Assembly (NCBI GenBank): GCA_027625915.1
Contig: JANTQA010000051.1
Span: 6,386,501 to 6,450,500 of the forward strand
Origin: Anaeramoeba flamelloides
Lineage: Eukaryota; Metamonada; Anaeramoebidae
DNA: 64,000 nt
Reading direction: 5' to 3'
Of this stretch, positions 25,970 through 36,800 are shown one piece after another (positions within the stretch are counted from its first letter, which is position 1; each line of letters begins with the position of its first letter). The notes below the pieces were generated by a model. The model was not told where the DNA came from. It made no database searches and saw nothing but the letters and a program-made list of their open reading frames with translations. The position numbers were made by a program, and so were the translations under genes.

Positions 25970-25970
<1 letters not shown>

Positions 25971-26473
25971 TATTTCATTACAATGTTTTTTTATTGTCAA
26001 GAGTCTTTAAATACTTTACATTTTTAGTTATAGTTGATATTGAAATTACATTACATTAATTGGATTAAAAATTATTTTTATTTGTTTATTATTTTTATTG
26101 GGAGAAAATAGTAATTAAATAAAGTATTATCAAAATAGAAAAAAAAAAAAGAAGAAAAATAATTAATATATTAATATAAAAAGTAATGATATTATTTATA
26201 TGACCAAATTAAAAACTATCCACTGTAGTTAGGTCTTTTTTAATTTAAAAAATTAAAAGAAAATTTGGTAAATTTTCGGTTTATTTCAAAAAGTAAAAAA
26301 AAAACGTGTTGAAAGTGTTCTAGGTTTTCTTGAGTTTTCTGTTTATTTGTAAAGTGTTGGAGGGTTTTTTGACTTTTTTGTTTTATTTGTTATATCTGTT
26401 GATTTTCGTTAGGTTTTTTTTACTTTAGTTATATACTGAAAATTTTAATAAATTTTCGGTTTATTTCTAAAGT

Positions 26474-26601
26474 AAAAAAAACCTAGAACACTTCACAAAT
26501 AAATAGAAAACCTCAAAAAAACCTAGAACACTTAACAAATAAATAGAAAACTTCAAAAAACCTAGAACAATTCACAAATAAATAGAAAACTCAAAAAAAC
26601 C
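26474..26601. repeat. 39-bp tandem repeat, about 3.3 copies, with an inverted partner
   Basis: Units read AAAAAAACCTAGAACACTTC followed by ACAAATAAATAGAAAACCTC, with small variations. An inverted, partial version (GTTCTAGGTTTTCTTGAG ... TGTTTATTTGTAAAGTG) lies upstream at ~26317-26365, so the locus can fold back. Confidence 0.85.
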
Positions 26602-27771
26602 TAACCAAAATCTATATATTTTCATAATAAACAGAAAAATTAAGAAAACCAAATATTTTTTCTTGATTCAAAAGAATATAGAAAAATCAAAGATTTTAAT
26701 CTGATCTTTTAATTTTTGGAAAAGCTAACGAAAAGTGTCTATAGAGCGCCTATTTTTACCAGAATTTAAAGAAATTGTTTAAAATATTTGATTTTACTTT
26801 ATTCTTTTGAATTATTGATACCCTAACGGCGTGTTTTTTTACTTTTAGAAATAAAAAGAAAATTTCGTAAAATTTTTGATTTATTTCAAAAATTAAAAAA
26901 AAAACTAATGAAAATCAAAATAAAAATTTATTTTTTCAATTAAAAGAAATAAATAATCATTTAATATACCAAAATAATTGATTCATATTTGAAAGATATT
27001 TTTTAAATTTAAAATACTTTTGGAAATATAATAAAATTGCCACTTAGCTAGAAGAAAAAAAAATATCTAATTTTTTTAAAATCAAATTCATTAAAAATCT
27101 TAATATAACCAAGAAAATTGGATTTTTTGGTTTTATTTGAAAATATTCATAAAAAAAAATTGATCAAAGGTCTCTTATTAACCAATAATGTTTATTATAA
27201 GTAAGGTGAGGAAAAGTGAAAAATTAGCATCTATTTAATTTTTTTTAAAAAAAAAATTTTTAATTTTCTTGTTGTGTAAAAAAAGTGAAACAGAAAAACA
27301 AACCTAAAATGGTTTTTCATTGGGAGTATTACTAAAAATGATAAGTAAAAACAAGTAAAATTTGAAAAAAATTAATTTCAAATACTAATTTACTTTATTA
27401 TTATCAATCAAATCACAAATACAATGGAAACCTCCTTTTTTATCAAAATATATTCAATTTCTTTTAAGAGATCTCAAAAATTATCAATTTTTTTCCATAA
27501 ATTTATTAATAAAAAATTAATCAAGGAAAAACCTAAACAAAAAGATAGTATTAAAAATTAAATAAAAATTGTGTTGAATCCTACCTTTTGTCTTTAAACA
27601 TTTATTTTTTATTTAGTTAATTGATCTTACTTTTCATTTTCAGTAAAGCTATGATTCTATTAATGTTACTGTTTAGAAACTGTGTTTTGCTTTTTTTCCA
27701 GAATTGTGAATTCAATATCTTTTTATCGAAAGTTGAATGAATATTTTGTTCCATTTATTTTACACCAAATA

Positions 27772-28529
27772 CAGCCCTTCCAAAGCTACCGTGAAATCTA
27801 TGATAAACAGTAAAATTCATTTTCTATCTTACAGTTTCCTTTTTATGAAGGACTTTATGATCATATGATACCTATTACAAAACATGAAAATTTATTACAG
27901 TCAGTTTCACTTTTAAGGCACAAACTTTCAACGAAATTTAAGGCACAAAAAAATCTCAAATTAAGGCACAAAATTTGGAATTTTTTTTTTTTTACAAATT
28001 ATTTTACTAGAATTCCGAATTTTATGCTTTAATTTGAGATTTTTTTTTTGCCTTAAATTTTGTTGAAAGTTTGTGCCTTAAAAGTGAAACTGACTGTATA
28101 GACCTTTAAATTCTACTAGAGAAAAAATCAGAATTTGAATTTTTCACTTCAAACATTTTCAATAATCAATAATTTAGAATAATTTTCAAAATTTTTTGTG
28201 TGTCCACAATTTCTAAAAACCTAAAAATCCAAAGTCTAGACCATTCAAAAGAAACTATTAAATATGATCTCTATTCTTTTGAATCTTTTTATTGATTTTT
28301 TGAATATATCTCATCAACAACATGATTATTTCATAATTACTCATTTCTCTAAATAATTTCAGAAACAACAAGATTTTTTTCTCAGTTTATCACTAAGAAT
28401 CTTTTAAAAAAAAATATCAAACCCTAAAATTTTGTAATAACATATAATCCAAGTTTTTTTTTGTATTAACAGATATAAAAAAGTCAATTTCTATGTCTGG
28501 CAAATTTCGGGGTTGGTTTTGGATGGCTG
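27772..28529. mobile_element. MITE family 4 with a MITE-1 inserted in it
   Basis: TA flanks (27770-27771, 28530-28531). The left end starts CAGCCCTTCCAAAGCTACCG; the right end, read on the minus strand, starts CAGCCATCCAAAACCAACCC. The terminal inverted repeats are about 55-60 bp. A MITE-1 copy sits inside at 27898-28096. Without it the element is ~560 bp. No transposase. Confidence 0.75.
27898..28096. mobile_element. MITE family 1 copy nested in MITE 4
   Basis: 199 bp near-palindrome starting CAGTCAGTTTCACTTTTAAG and ending GTGAAACTGACTG, with TA on both sides. It is nearly identical to the copies in the LINE. Confidence 0.92.
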
Positions 28530-29269
28530 TAATATTCTCAATTAAAAATCACATTGAAAATTTTTTTTTCCTGTTTCAATTTTTTTTAAACCACCTTAAA
28601 AAATTTAATTTTAAAATTTAATGTGATACAAATTGGTATGGCGTTTTTGATTGAAATAGAAAAGATTAATTAAGAAGAAAATTAAATTATAGAGAATAAA
28701 TATTTTCTAATCATTCGATATGTCAAACTTAAAAGTATTATTAATAAAAAAAAAAAAAATATTTTTTTAAAAAATCCTTTTTTTTAAAAAAATATTAAAA
28801 AAAAAATTATTTTTTTAAAAAATAAAAAAAAATTAATATTTTTTATATTCTTTCTTATATTTTTAAGAAATTATAATAAAAATAAAAAAAATAAAATAAA
28901 ATAAAGGTTAAAATTAAAATTTATTTTTTTTTATTGTAATTTAAGGGAGGAGTTTAGAATTCCTTTTGTTTGCCCGAATTCGTAAACTTGAATTTAAAAA
29001 TCGTATAATAGATTCAAACATAGTCTTATTATCTACTAAAGCTAATAAAGATATTGAATATTGTTTATTAATAATATTATAAATATTATTATTATTTAAA
29101 ATAAGTGAAAAATTATTTTTTTCTAATTCAGAAATCCAGATTTTCCGATTATTTTCATAGGCTGGGCAGTTCCAGAGAAAATGATCCAAATCTTCAATGA
29201 TATCCAAATCTTTATTTGTTTTACACAATTGACAAAATTGTGATTTATTTTTGTTCATAAAATAAGAAT

Positions 29270-29405
29270 ATCTATTACAGATCACTTTTGTACAAAATTT
29301 CAACGAAATTTAAGCACAAAAAATCTAATTTAAAACACAAATTTAAATTAGTAAAATAAATTGTAAAAAAATTCCAAATTTTGTGCCTTAATTTGAGATT
29401 TTTTT
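29270..29405. mobile_element. MITE family 1, degenerate copy in the LINE 3' part
   Basis: Recognisable arms (TTTCAACGAAATTTAAGCAC and CCAAATTTTGTGCCTTAATT), but the termini are eroded and it is shorter than other copies. It lies between the thumb region and the Cys-rich end of ORF2. Confidence 0.6.
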
Positions 29406-30856
29406 CCATTTTAAATATTTTTGCTGTTTATATATTTGTATAATTTCTTAACTTTAGAATAGAAGTTGAACCCTTCCATTTTAAATATTTTTGTTTTTTT
29501 TTAATATCTATCAAAATTATTTTCAAATAATTTTGTACTTTCCAACTTGGACTATTTTTTAATTGATTAATTCTGTAAATTTTCTAGTTCAGATTCTAAT
29601 TCTTTTAAATTTCGAGTTTTCCAATTAATGTTTTCTGTTTCTTTTTCTCTGAAGGGGAGAAGATTTATTAATTTATCAAATCCCAAAATTTTTAATTTTT
29701 GAATTAATTTGAATTTTCTTTTTGTAAATTGTGATTCTTGCCAAATCAATTTTTTGCTTCAGTTTTATAGATAAGTCTTGGGGAATGTTGGGTTTATTAA
29801 ACGCGATTCTGTGATTTTCTTATTAATCCAAATATCAATTTTTTTGAAATCGGATTCTGTAAAGTCAAATATCTCCAACCCATATAATAGTTGACTATGT
29901 AAAACGGCTTTAAAGAATTGAATTTTTAACCCATTAGAAAAATTCCTTTCTTTAACAATATGTAGGATTTTTTTCAAAATTATTATTGACCTTATCAAAG
30001 TTAAATTTTAGATGAGTTTTTTTTGTCTAACCAAATACCAAGATATAAAATTTCTTTTAGTATTAGGGTTTTTTTTTGTTTTATCATCATTTGGATTCAT
30101 TCCAAAATCTTTTATTATTTTATATATTTTTTGTAATTGATAATTTATTTCAATCATTGATCCTTTCATTATTAATATCAAATCATCAGCAAACATCTGT
30201 ACGTGTATTGCTAGTGAATTGATTTTTTCTAAAAGAAAATGAGAAATAAAACCAAATAATAGAGGAGATAATGGATCTCCTTGGTAAACACCTATTCATT
30301 CCTTTGAGTAATAAGCAAGTAGAAACATTTTTTAAAATTTCATTTTTGATAAATTTTTTAATTGAGTGATAAATCAATGAATGATGAATAGAGTCAAAAA
30401 CATTTTTGAATATCAATTGTAACTATATATACATTTTCATTTTTCTTTTGTTTTTTCTATAATTTTTTTATATTTATATAATAAATTCAAAACAGCAATC
30501 CCTGTATCTAAGTTTTTCTTAAATACAAATTGTTTTTTTAATACTATGTCCCAAGAATCTTGTATACCAGCATATAATAATTTAAGAAAAAAATCTTGGG
30601 AGTGTTTTTGTTTATGGAAATGGGTCTATAATTAAGTGGGACCCCATCATCTCCTGATTTATGAATGAATAATATATTTCTTTTTTTGATAAAATTAATA
30701 TTTTTTTTGAGAAATATCTTGTATCCAATTTAGAAATATTTTTTGAATTGTAATTAGAAAATTTTCATAATTTAAATAAAATTCGTTACTTTGATTTTTA
30801 CTTGATTTATAATGTTTAATTTTGTCAAAATCTTGAACTGATTTATTTTTCTGATA

Positions 30857-31053
30857 CAGTCAGTTTCACTTTTAAGGTACAAACTTTCAACGAAATTTAA
30901 GGCACAAAAAAATATCAAATTAAGGCACAAAATTTGGAATTTTTTTTTTTACAATCTATTTTACCTAGAATTTGAATTTTGTGCCTTAATTTGAGATTTT
31001 TTTTGTGCCTTAAATTTCGTTGAAAGTTTGTGCCTTAAAAGTGAAACTGACTG
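30857..31053. mobile_element. MITE family 1 copy in LINE ORF2 linker
   Basis: 197 bp, TA flanks, full CAGTCAGTTTCAC ends. The ORF2 frame on both sides is the same once one TA is counted. Confidence 0.93.
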
Positions 31054-32099
31054 TATTTAATTAATTCTTCGATTTTGGCAACTGAGAATATTTCTTTAAT
31101 TTCTAAATCAAATAAATTTTCTTTATCTAAATAATAATTTTTTATAAAATTTATTATATATTTTTTTGGTTTTTTACTTATTGATTTGACATAATTAAAA
31201 TAGGATTTTTCCAAATTATTATTATTTAAAATCATTTTTTTTTTTGAAGATTCTCTTATCCGGCTAATTTTTTTCCAAAAATTATAATTACTTTCGAATT
31301 CCATATTAATTTGATCAATTAGTTTTCGATACTTATTATTATTTCTATCTTTAATTTCTTTTATCAACTCTTTATTATCATAAACTCTGTTAATCAAACT
31401 AAATAATTTTAATTCATTTTTAGGTATATTCAAAACTACTCTATCTTTCATTATAAATGGTTTTTTAAACTTTTTGAAGATAGAATTCTGTTACTTTATA
31501 ATTATTATTTTTAAAAAATAGATTGAAATTTTTTTGAAAATTAAATACATCTTTTATACAATATGTTTTTTTTAATTTCCCATTTTTTATTAATATTAAA
31601 TTGATTTAATATTATGTTATGGTCACTAATTGTATTTTTAATAGAAATTGATTTATTTTTTTTTTTTAAATTTTATTATTTGTGATGAAATAATCTAAAT
31701 TGTTTTCATTCCGACTTGGTTTATTATTTGAAATTATTTTAAAATTATAAAGTGAAAATTGTTTAATTTGTATCTCATTTAAATTAAAATCACCCCCCGA
31801 TAATGGTTTTGTGGAATTGATATTGTTGTAAAATATTTTTTAATTTTTTTATAAAAAACTAAATTTCTATCATATCTTTTATATAAATTAATTATAATAT
31901 AATCTGTGAATTGTATCCCCATTATATCCGGATCTGGAACTAATATTTCTCTTGTAAAATCTTTAAAAATATTTTTTACAATTATTAGTAAACCACCTTT
32001 TCTATTTTTATCACCATAAGATTTTTTAGTTATTGAGAAATAATTTATAAAATATGGCGTTTTTTGTAATTTTTGTTTCTTGAATTAAACAAATATCTA

Positions 32100-32296
32100 C
32101 AGTCAGTTTCACTTTTTAAGGCACAAACTTTCAACGAAATTTAAGGCACAAAAAAATCTCAAATTAAGGCACAAAATTCAAATTCTAGTAAAAATAAATT
32201 GTAAAAAAAAAATTTCCAAATTTTGTGCCTTAATTTGAGATTTTTTTGTGCCTTAAATTTCGTTGAAAGTTTGTGCCTTAAAAGTGAAACTGACTG
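32100..32296. mobile_element. MITE family 1 copy in LINE endonuclease region
   Basis: 197 bp with TA flanks, placed between the KILSFNIWGLN start and the IQETK motif of the endonuclease. The frame resumes correctly across it. Confidence 0.93.
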
Positions 32297-32936
32297 TATA
32301 TTATATTTTAATAAAAAAGATTCTAAAATTGCAATTTTATTTTTATCATTTAATCCCCAAATATTGAATGATAAGATTTTTATATTAATAAGTTTATCGT
32401 TATATTCTCTTTTTTTTTCCTTTTAGTAATAAAGATTTTTTATTTTTTTGAAACTAAAAAATATATAAGTTTCTTGGTATCAAATAATTTATTTTGAAAA
32501 GATATTTTATATAATAATTAATTTTATATTTTAAATCCCATATTTCAATTAAATTATTTCCTTTTCTTTGATATCGTATCACTGGACGATTGTTTATAAG
32601 ATCGAAAATCTCTAAAGTTGAAATATTCTTTTGAGAAAAAATTAATTTATTTTTATTTGGAACATTTTGCAATTTTTTGATAATTTTACATTTATCCATA
32701 TTAGAAAAATGTATGATTGTTTTATCATTTTTTTGCATTTTTTTTAAAATCAAATTTGAAATTAAAGTTTAACTTTTTCAGATTGATGAATATTCCTCTA
32801 TGATTATTTATTAGTTTAATTATTAAAATAAATATTTTTGAGAATTGTAAGGTTGTGTCATTAAAATTATAATCTCCATATAAATTGATAAAAGAGTAAT
32901 TAAAGGATTTTTTAATCCAATATTTTATTTGTAGTA

Positions 32937-33135
32937 TAGTCAGTTTCACTTTTAAGGCACAAACTTTCAACGAAATTTAAGGCACAAAAAAAAATCTCAA
33001 ATTAAAGCACAAAATTCAGATTCTAGTAAAATAAATTGTAAAAATTAAAATTCCAAATTTTGTGCCTTAATTTGAGATTTTTTTTTGTGCCTTAAATTTC
33101 GTTGAAAGTTTGTGCCTTAAAAGTGAAACTGACTG
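32937..33135. mobile_element. MITE family 1 copy in LINE ORF2 N-terminal part
   Basis: 199 bp with TA flanks; one terminus is TAGTCAG in place of CAGTCAG. The LINE frame continues across it. Confidence 0.93.
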
Positions 33136-33802
33136 TAATTTCATATTACATAATTCCCATTTATGAAATTCATATACAGTAATATTTTTCATTAAAAAAT
33201 AAGTTAAATTTATAAAGTGTTCAGTTCTTTCATAATTGTAAGAACATAAAATAATTATTTCATTTAATATATTTTTAAAATAATTATTATATTTTTTACT
33301 AGTATCAAATGTGTTTTTTCCATTATTTACACTAATAATATTTAAAATTTTATAATAAAAAAAAGAAATTTTTCTTTTCAATGAAATTTCTTTCTTTTTA
33401 TAAAAATTTAGATTGATGATTAATGGGTGTTCAAATGGATTTTTTGGGTTAGTAAAACCCCATTTAAAATTTTTTTAATTTATTTGATTTTTTGATTTTT
33501 TGGTTAATAATTATTAAATGAATTAGGATTTGGAAAATTTGAGTTTTTTTTAATTGTTTTTATTTGATTATATAGTCAATAATCAATTTGGTCAATATGT
33601 AAATTACAATATCCTTTTGGATTTGTTGTAAATTTTTTACATTTTTTTTTAGTTTTTGTAATTCCATTACATTTAATTGTTGTGTTTTTAGTTTTGGTTA
33701 AATCAACCATTTTAATATTTTTTTGAATATTAATTATTTTTTCATTTTTATTTCTTTGAGATAAGTCGTTATTTTGTAAGTTTTTGTTTTCAATTTTATT
33801 TA

Positions 33803-33998
33803 CAGTCAGTTTCACTTTTAAGGCACAAACTATCAACGAAATTTAAGGAACAAAAAAATCTCAAATTAAAGCACAAAATTCAAATTCTAGTAAAAATAAA
33901 TTGTAAAAAAAAAAATTCCAAATTTTGTGCCTTAATTTGAGATTTTTCTGTTCCTTAAATTTCGTTGAAAGTTTGTGCCTTAAAAGTGAAACTGACTG
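33803..33998. mobile_element. MITE family 1 copy in LINE ORF1 (first)
   Basis: 196 bp with TA flanks. The ORF1 frame continues across it. Confidence 0.93.
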
Positions 33999-34089
33999 TA
34001 AATTATTTTTTTGAAAATAATAATCTAATTTTTTTTGAGTCAGAATATCACCTTCTTGATAAATAATCATATTTTTACAATTATTATTA

Positions 34090-34285
34090 CAGTCAGTTTC
34101 ACTTTTAAGGCACAAACTTTCTACGAAATTTAAGGCACAAAAAAAATCTCAAATTAAGGCACAAAATTCAAATTCTAGTAAAATAAATTGTGAAAATTAA
34201 AATTCCAAAAAATTGTGCTTTAATTTGAGATTTTTTTGTGCCTTAAATTTCATTGAAAGTTTGTGCCTTAAAAGTGAAACTGACT

Positions 34286-34286
<1 letters not shown>
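34090..34286. mobile_element. MITE family 1 copy in LINE ORF1 (second)
   Basis: 197 bp with TA flanks, inserted at the edge of the Asn-coding repeat of ORF1. Confidence 0.93.

Positions 34287-34383
<97 letters not shown>
34287..34383. repeat. (ATT)n microsatellite, about 32 units
   Basis: Perfect trinucleotide run directly between two MITE-1 copies. On the LINE coding strand it reads as AAT (Asn) codons, so it probably grew from an Asn run in ORF1. The plus-strand poly-Ile and poly-Leu ORFs here are artefacts of it. Confidence 0.97.
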
Positions 34384-34384
<1 letters not shown>

Positions 34385-34558
34385 GTTTCATTACTTTCAA
34401 CGAAAAGGCACAAAAAATCTCAAATTAAGGCACAAAATTTGGAATTTTTTTTTTTACAATTTATTTTTACTAGAATTTGAATTTTGTGCTTTAATTTGAG
34501 ATATTTATTGTGCCTTAAATTTCGTTGAAAGTTTGTGCCTTAAAAGTGAAACTGACTG
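34384..34558. mobile_element. MITE family 1, copy with eroded left end
   Basis: The right arm is complete (GTGAAACTGACTG, then TA); the left arm lacks its terminus and part of the arm where it meets the ATT repeat. This is consistent with repeat expansion or slippage having removed the end. Confidence 0.85.
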
Positions 34559-34688
34559 TATTATTATTATTATTATTAAAATTTATATTATTAATATTAA
34601 AATTGGTATTATTCTTCGAAGGGTAGAGGTTAATCACATTAACTGAATCTTGATTTATGGAGTTGTCATTTTGAAAATTTTTTATATA

Positions 34689-34886
34689 CAGTCAGTTTCA
34701 CTTTTAAGGCACAAACTTTCAACGAAATTTAAGGCACAATAAAAATCTCAAATTAAGGCACAAAATTTTGTATTCTAGTAAAATAAATTGCAAAAATTAA
34801 AAATTCCAAAATTTGTGCCTTAATTTGAGATTTTTTTGTGCCTTAAATTTCGTTGAAAGTTTGTGCCTTAAAAGTGAAACTGACTG
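34689..34886. mobile_element. MITE family 1 copy in LINE ORF1 (fourth)
   Basis: 198 bp with TA flanks, between the coiled-coil and Asn-rich parts of ORF1. The frame continues across it. Confidence 0.93.
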
Positions 34887-36800
34887 TAAAACATTAAAGA
34901 ATTATTTGTTTTTCGGGTGTTTTTTCTTTCAAATGTATTTAAAAAGTCAAAAATTTCTTTATCTGCTTGAATTTTTAAAAAATTCAAATTATTTTTATTT
35001 AAGTTACTCATTAAACTATTAAAATTACCATTAAACTCAAATCTTTTAAAATTAAAATTATTTTTCAAGATTAAATTATAATTGGGGGTATTATGATTAT
35101 TGATTCCATAAAAATCGGCTAGAGATTTTTTCTTATTTTTTTTAGTTTCTTTTTTATTGTGTTTTAAATTTATTTCTTTTTTATCAATTTCATTGTCATC
35201 CTTTTCAATCTCTATTTCGATTTCTTTATCATTATTTTCATTTTTGTTATTTGAAATATTTTTTTCAATATCATTTTGAAGTTTTTTAATAGTTGTTTGT
35301 TTATTTTCAATAATTAATTGTAATTTTTTATTTTCATTTTTTAAATCTAAAATTATTTTTTCATAGTATTCAGTAGATTTTTGATTGTTTAACTTTTCTT
35401 TTGATTCTTTTTTTTGAAATATTTTTTTTCAAAGGCACTTTTAATAATTAATTTATTTCGATTAACTCTCATTCCATTTAATTTTAAAGATTTTTCTCTC
35501 AATTCTTTTGTTTGAAATGTAATAAATGAATAATTTCTTTTTTTCTTCTTAATAATTTTAATATTTTTTTCTTCTGGTTTAAATTCTTTAAATAAATTAA
35601 ATAATTTTTTTTCATTTATATTTTTTGGTAGATTAAAAATTATAATTTGATTATTTGAAATTTTTAATTTTTTTAGTTGTGTTTTATCATTTTTTTGATA
35701 ATTTGGTTTATAAAAGGTTGAAGATTTAGTATTATTTTTATTAAGAAATTCTTTTTGGAACCATTCATTGTCTTTATTGTTATAGCTTTTTTGAGTGTTA
35801 TTTTGATGTTGGTCTTGGGTTGAATTTTCACTGTTTTTGGTTTTTTCTTTAAAATTAAAAATTTTCTTTATAAAAATTCTTCTATTGTGTAGGGATAATT
35901 TACCCGAATGTTTTAGTAAGTTTAAATATACATTCTTAATAGTAAGGGTAATTTTAGCACTCCCTTTGAAACGTTTATATCTATCATAATATAATTCTAT
36001 ATCTTTGAATTGAGAGATTTTCTTCAGCAAATTTTTAATTTCAGTCAATTTAGCACGATATGGTAGATTACACATAAAGACCGTATTTTTTGCGATTTCC
36101 TTGTTATGTGAAAAAAAATTTTTTTTTGATGAAAGATCTCTTTTGTGATCTTTTTTTTATCATTTTTTTTATTTGTTGTCGAATCACGATTTTGATTTCT
36201 AAGACCTTTTTTGGTAGTATGTGTGTTCGTGTCATTGCCTTTCGATGAGTAATTTTTTCTTTTATTTTTATTATTTTTTTTTCTTTTTTTTAAAAAAGTT
36301 TTATTTTTGTTTCTTGAGTGATTGTGTTGATGAGAGTTTTTTTGTCGACACATACACTGATACTTATTTTTTTTGCTCTTCTTTTTCTTTTTCTTTTAAT
36401 TCATTATTTGCTAAATAAGAATTTTTTTTTTCTTTTTTTTTTTCTTGTTTTTGTTTTTATTTTTTTCTCGAGGTTCATATTCTGTTACTGTGATTGTTCT
36501 TTTACAAAAAGAAAATTTGTTTGAAAGTTGTTGTTTCATTCTTATTTCATTGGCTTTTGATAATGGTGTAAGAATAGCGAGTCCATTGTTCGGGGTTTTT
36601 TTTATTTTGTAAAATTTCCAAGTTTGGTGAACAATGGGTTTTCTTTTTTATAAGTTGAACTAGTTTATCAATAGACTATTGTCTCGGCAAGTTTTTTATA
36701 AATAGTTTCTTTATTTTATTTGTTTTCATATTTTGTAATTGTTCCAAATTAAAAGTATGATTTTGCTGCAAATATAAAAAAAAGTAAAAAAAGTAAAAAA

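Larger units (their letters stand above)
25786..27771. other. Intergenic region with repeats
   Basis: Follows the TOM1-like gene. Apart from the microsatellite and the 39-bp repeat array, it has a block at ~26150-26235 (ATGACCAAATTAAAAACTAT) shared with 51990-52045. No gene is seen. Confidence 0.5.
28941..33480 (-). pseudogene. LINE ORF2: endonuclease-reverse transcriptase
   Basis: Order on the minus strand: an N-terminal part of ~300 residues without a recognised domain (33.48-32.45 kb); an APE endonuclease starting KILSFNIWGLN (~32.38 kb), with DICLIQETKI just after a MITE, GGDFNLNE (~31.79 kb) and ENNLDYFIT; a linker (31451-31035); reverse transcriptase with LNYRPIS (~30.63 kb), FDSIHHSL (~30.39 kb), QGDPLSPLLF (~30.28 kb) and FADDL (~30.19 kb); the thumb region; and CQLC ... 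DHFLWNC knuckle (~29.2 kb) before the stop at 28941. It would nick target DNA and prime reverse transcription there. No in-frame ATG is evident before the N-terminal part. Interrupted by MITEs and small frame breaks. Confidence 0.85.
33574..36542 (-). pseudogene. LINE ORF1: RRM-containing RNA-binding protein
   Basis: An N-terminal basic stretch begins near the ATG at ~36542 (MKQQLSNKFSFCKRT). RRM 1 starts around TVFMCNLPYRAKLTEI (36.08-35.88 kb). RRM 2 is at about 35.65-35.41 kb (IIIFNLPKNINEKKLFNLF, with RNYSFITF as RNP1). A Glu/Lys-rich, probably coiled-coil stretch follows (35.39-35.1 kb), then an Asn-rich part, then a C-terminal motif KCNGITKTKKKC ... GYCNLH ending at a TGA (33574-33576). 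LINE ORF1 proteins coat the element RNA; RRM-type ORF1s are known in several LINE groups. Four MITE-1 copies interrupt it and the frame near 36.1 kb is also shifted. Confidence 0.8.
28934..36800 (-). mobile_element. Non-LTR retrotransposon (LINE), EN-RT type, interrupted by MITEs
   Basis: Read on the minus strand, the 5' end is near 36.75 kb and the 3' end near 28.94 kb, about 6.2 kb once the MITEs are subtracted. ORF1 (~36540 to 33576) has two RRM-type domains and a Cys/His C-terminal motif. ORF2 (~33480 to 28941) has an N-terminal extension, an APE-type endonuclease, reverse transcriptase and a C-terminal Cys-rich knuckle. A similar AT-rich string at both edges (AAATTAAAATTTATTTTT at ~28913 and ~36831) may be the target-site duplication. 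Eight MITE-1 copies are inserted in it. The reverse-transcriptase part also has at least three frame breaks of its own, so the element is dead. Confidence 0.9.

Noticed and set aside
34213-34480. Poly-Ile and poly-Leu ORFs
   Set aside because: Translation of the ATT microsatellite.
30857-34886. MITE-1 copies as introns (introner-like elements) spliced from the LINE
   Set aside because: Exact removal would keep the frame, but the element termini (CAGTCAG...CTGACTG) do not provide GT and AG at the needed places, and the nearest internal sites leave 16 extra bases. TA duplications explain the data.
32100-34886. Regularly spaced similar repeats as a CRISPR-like array
   Set aside because: Units are ~197-bp palindromes with TA flanks at irregular distances, separated by LINE coding sequence.
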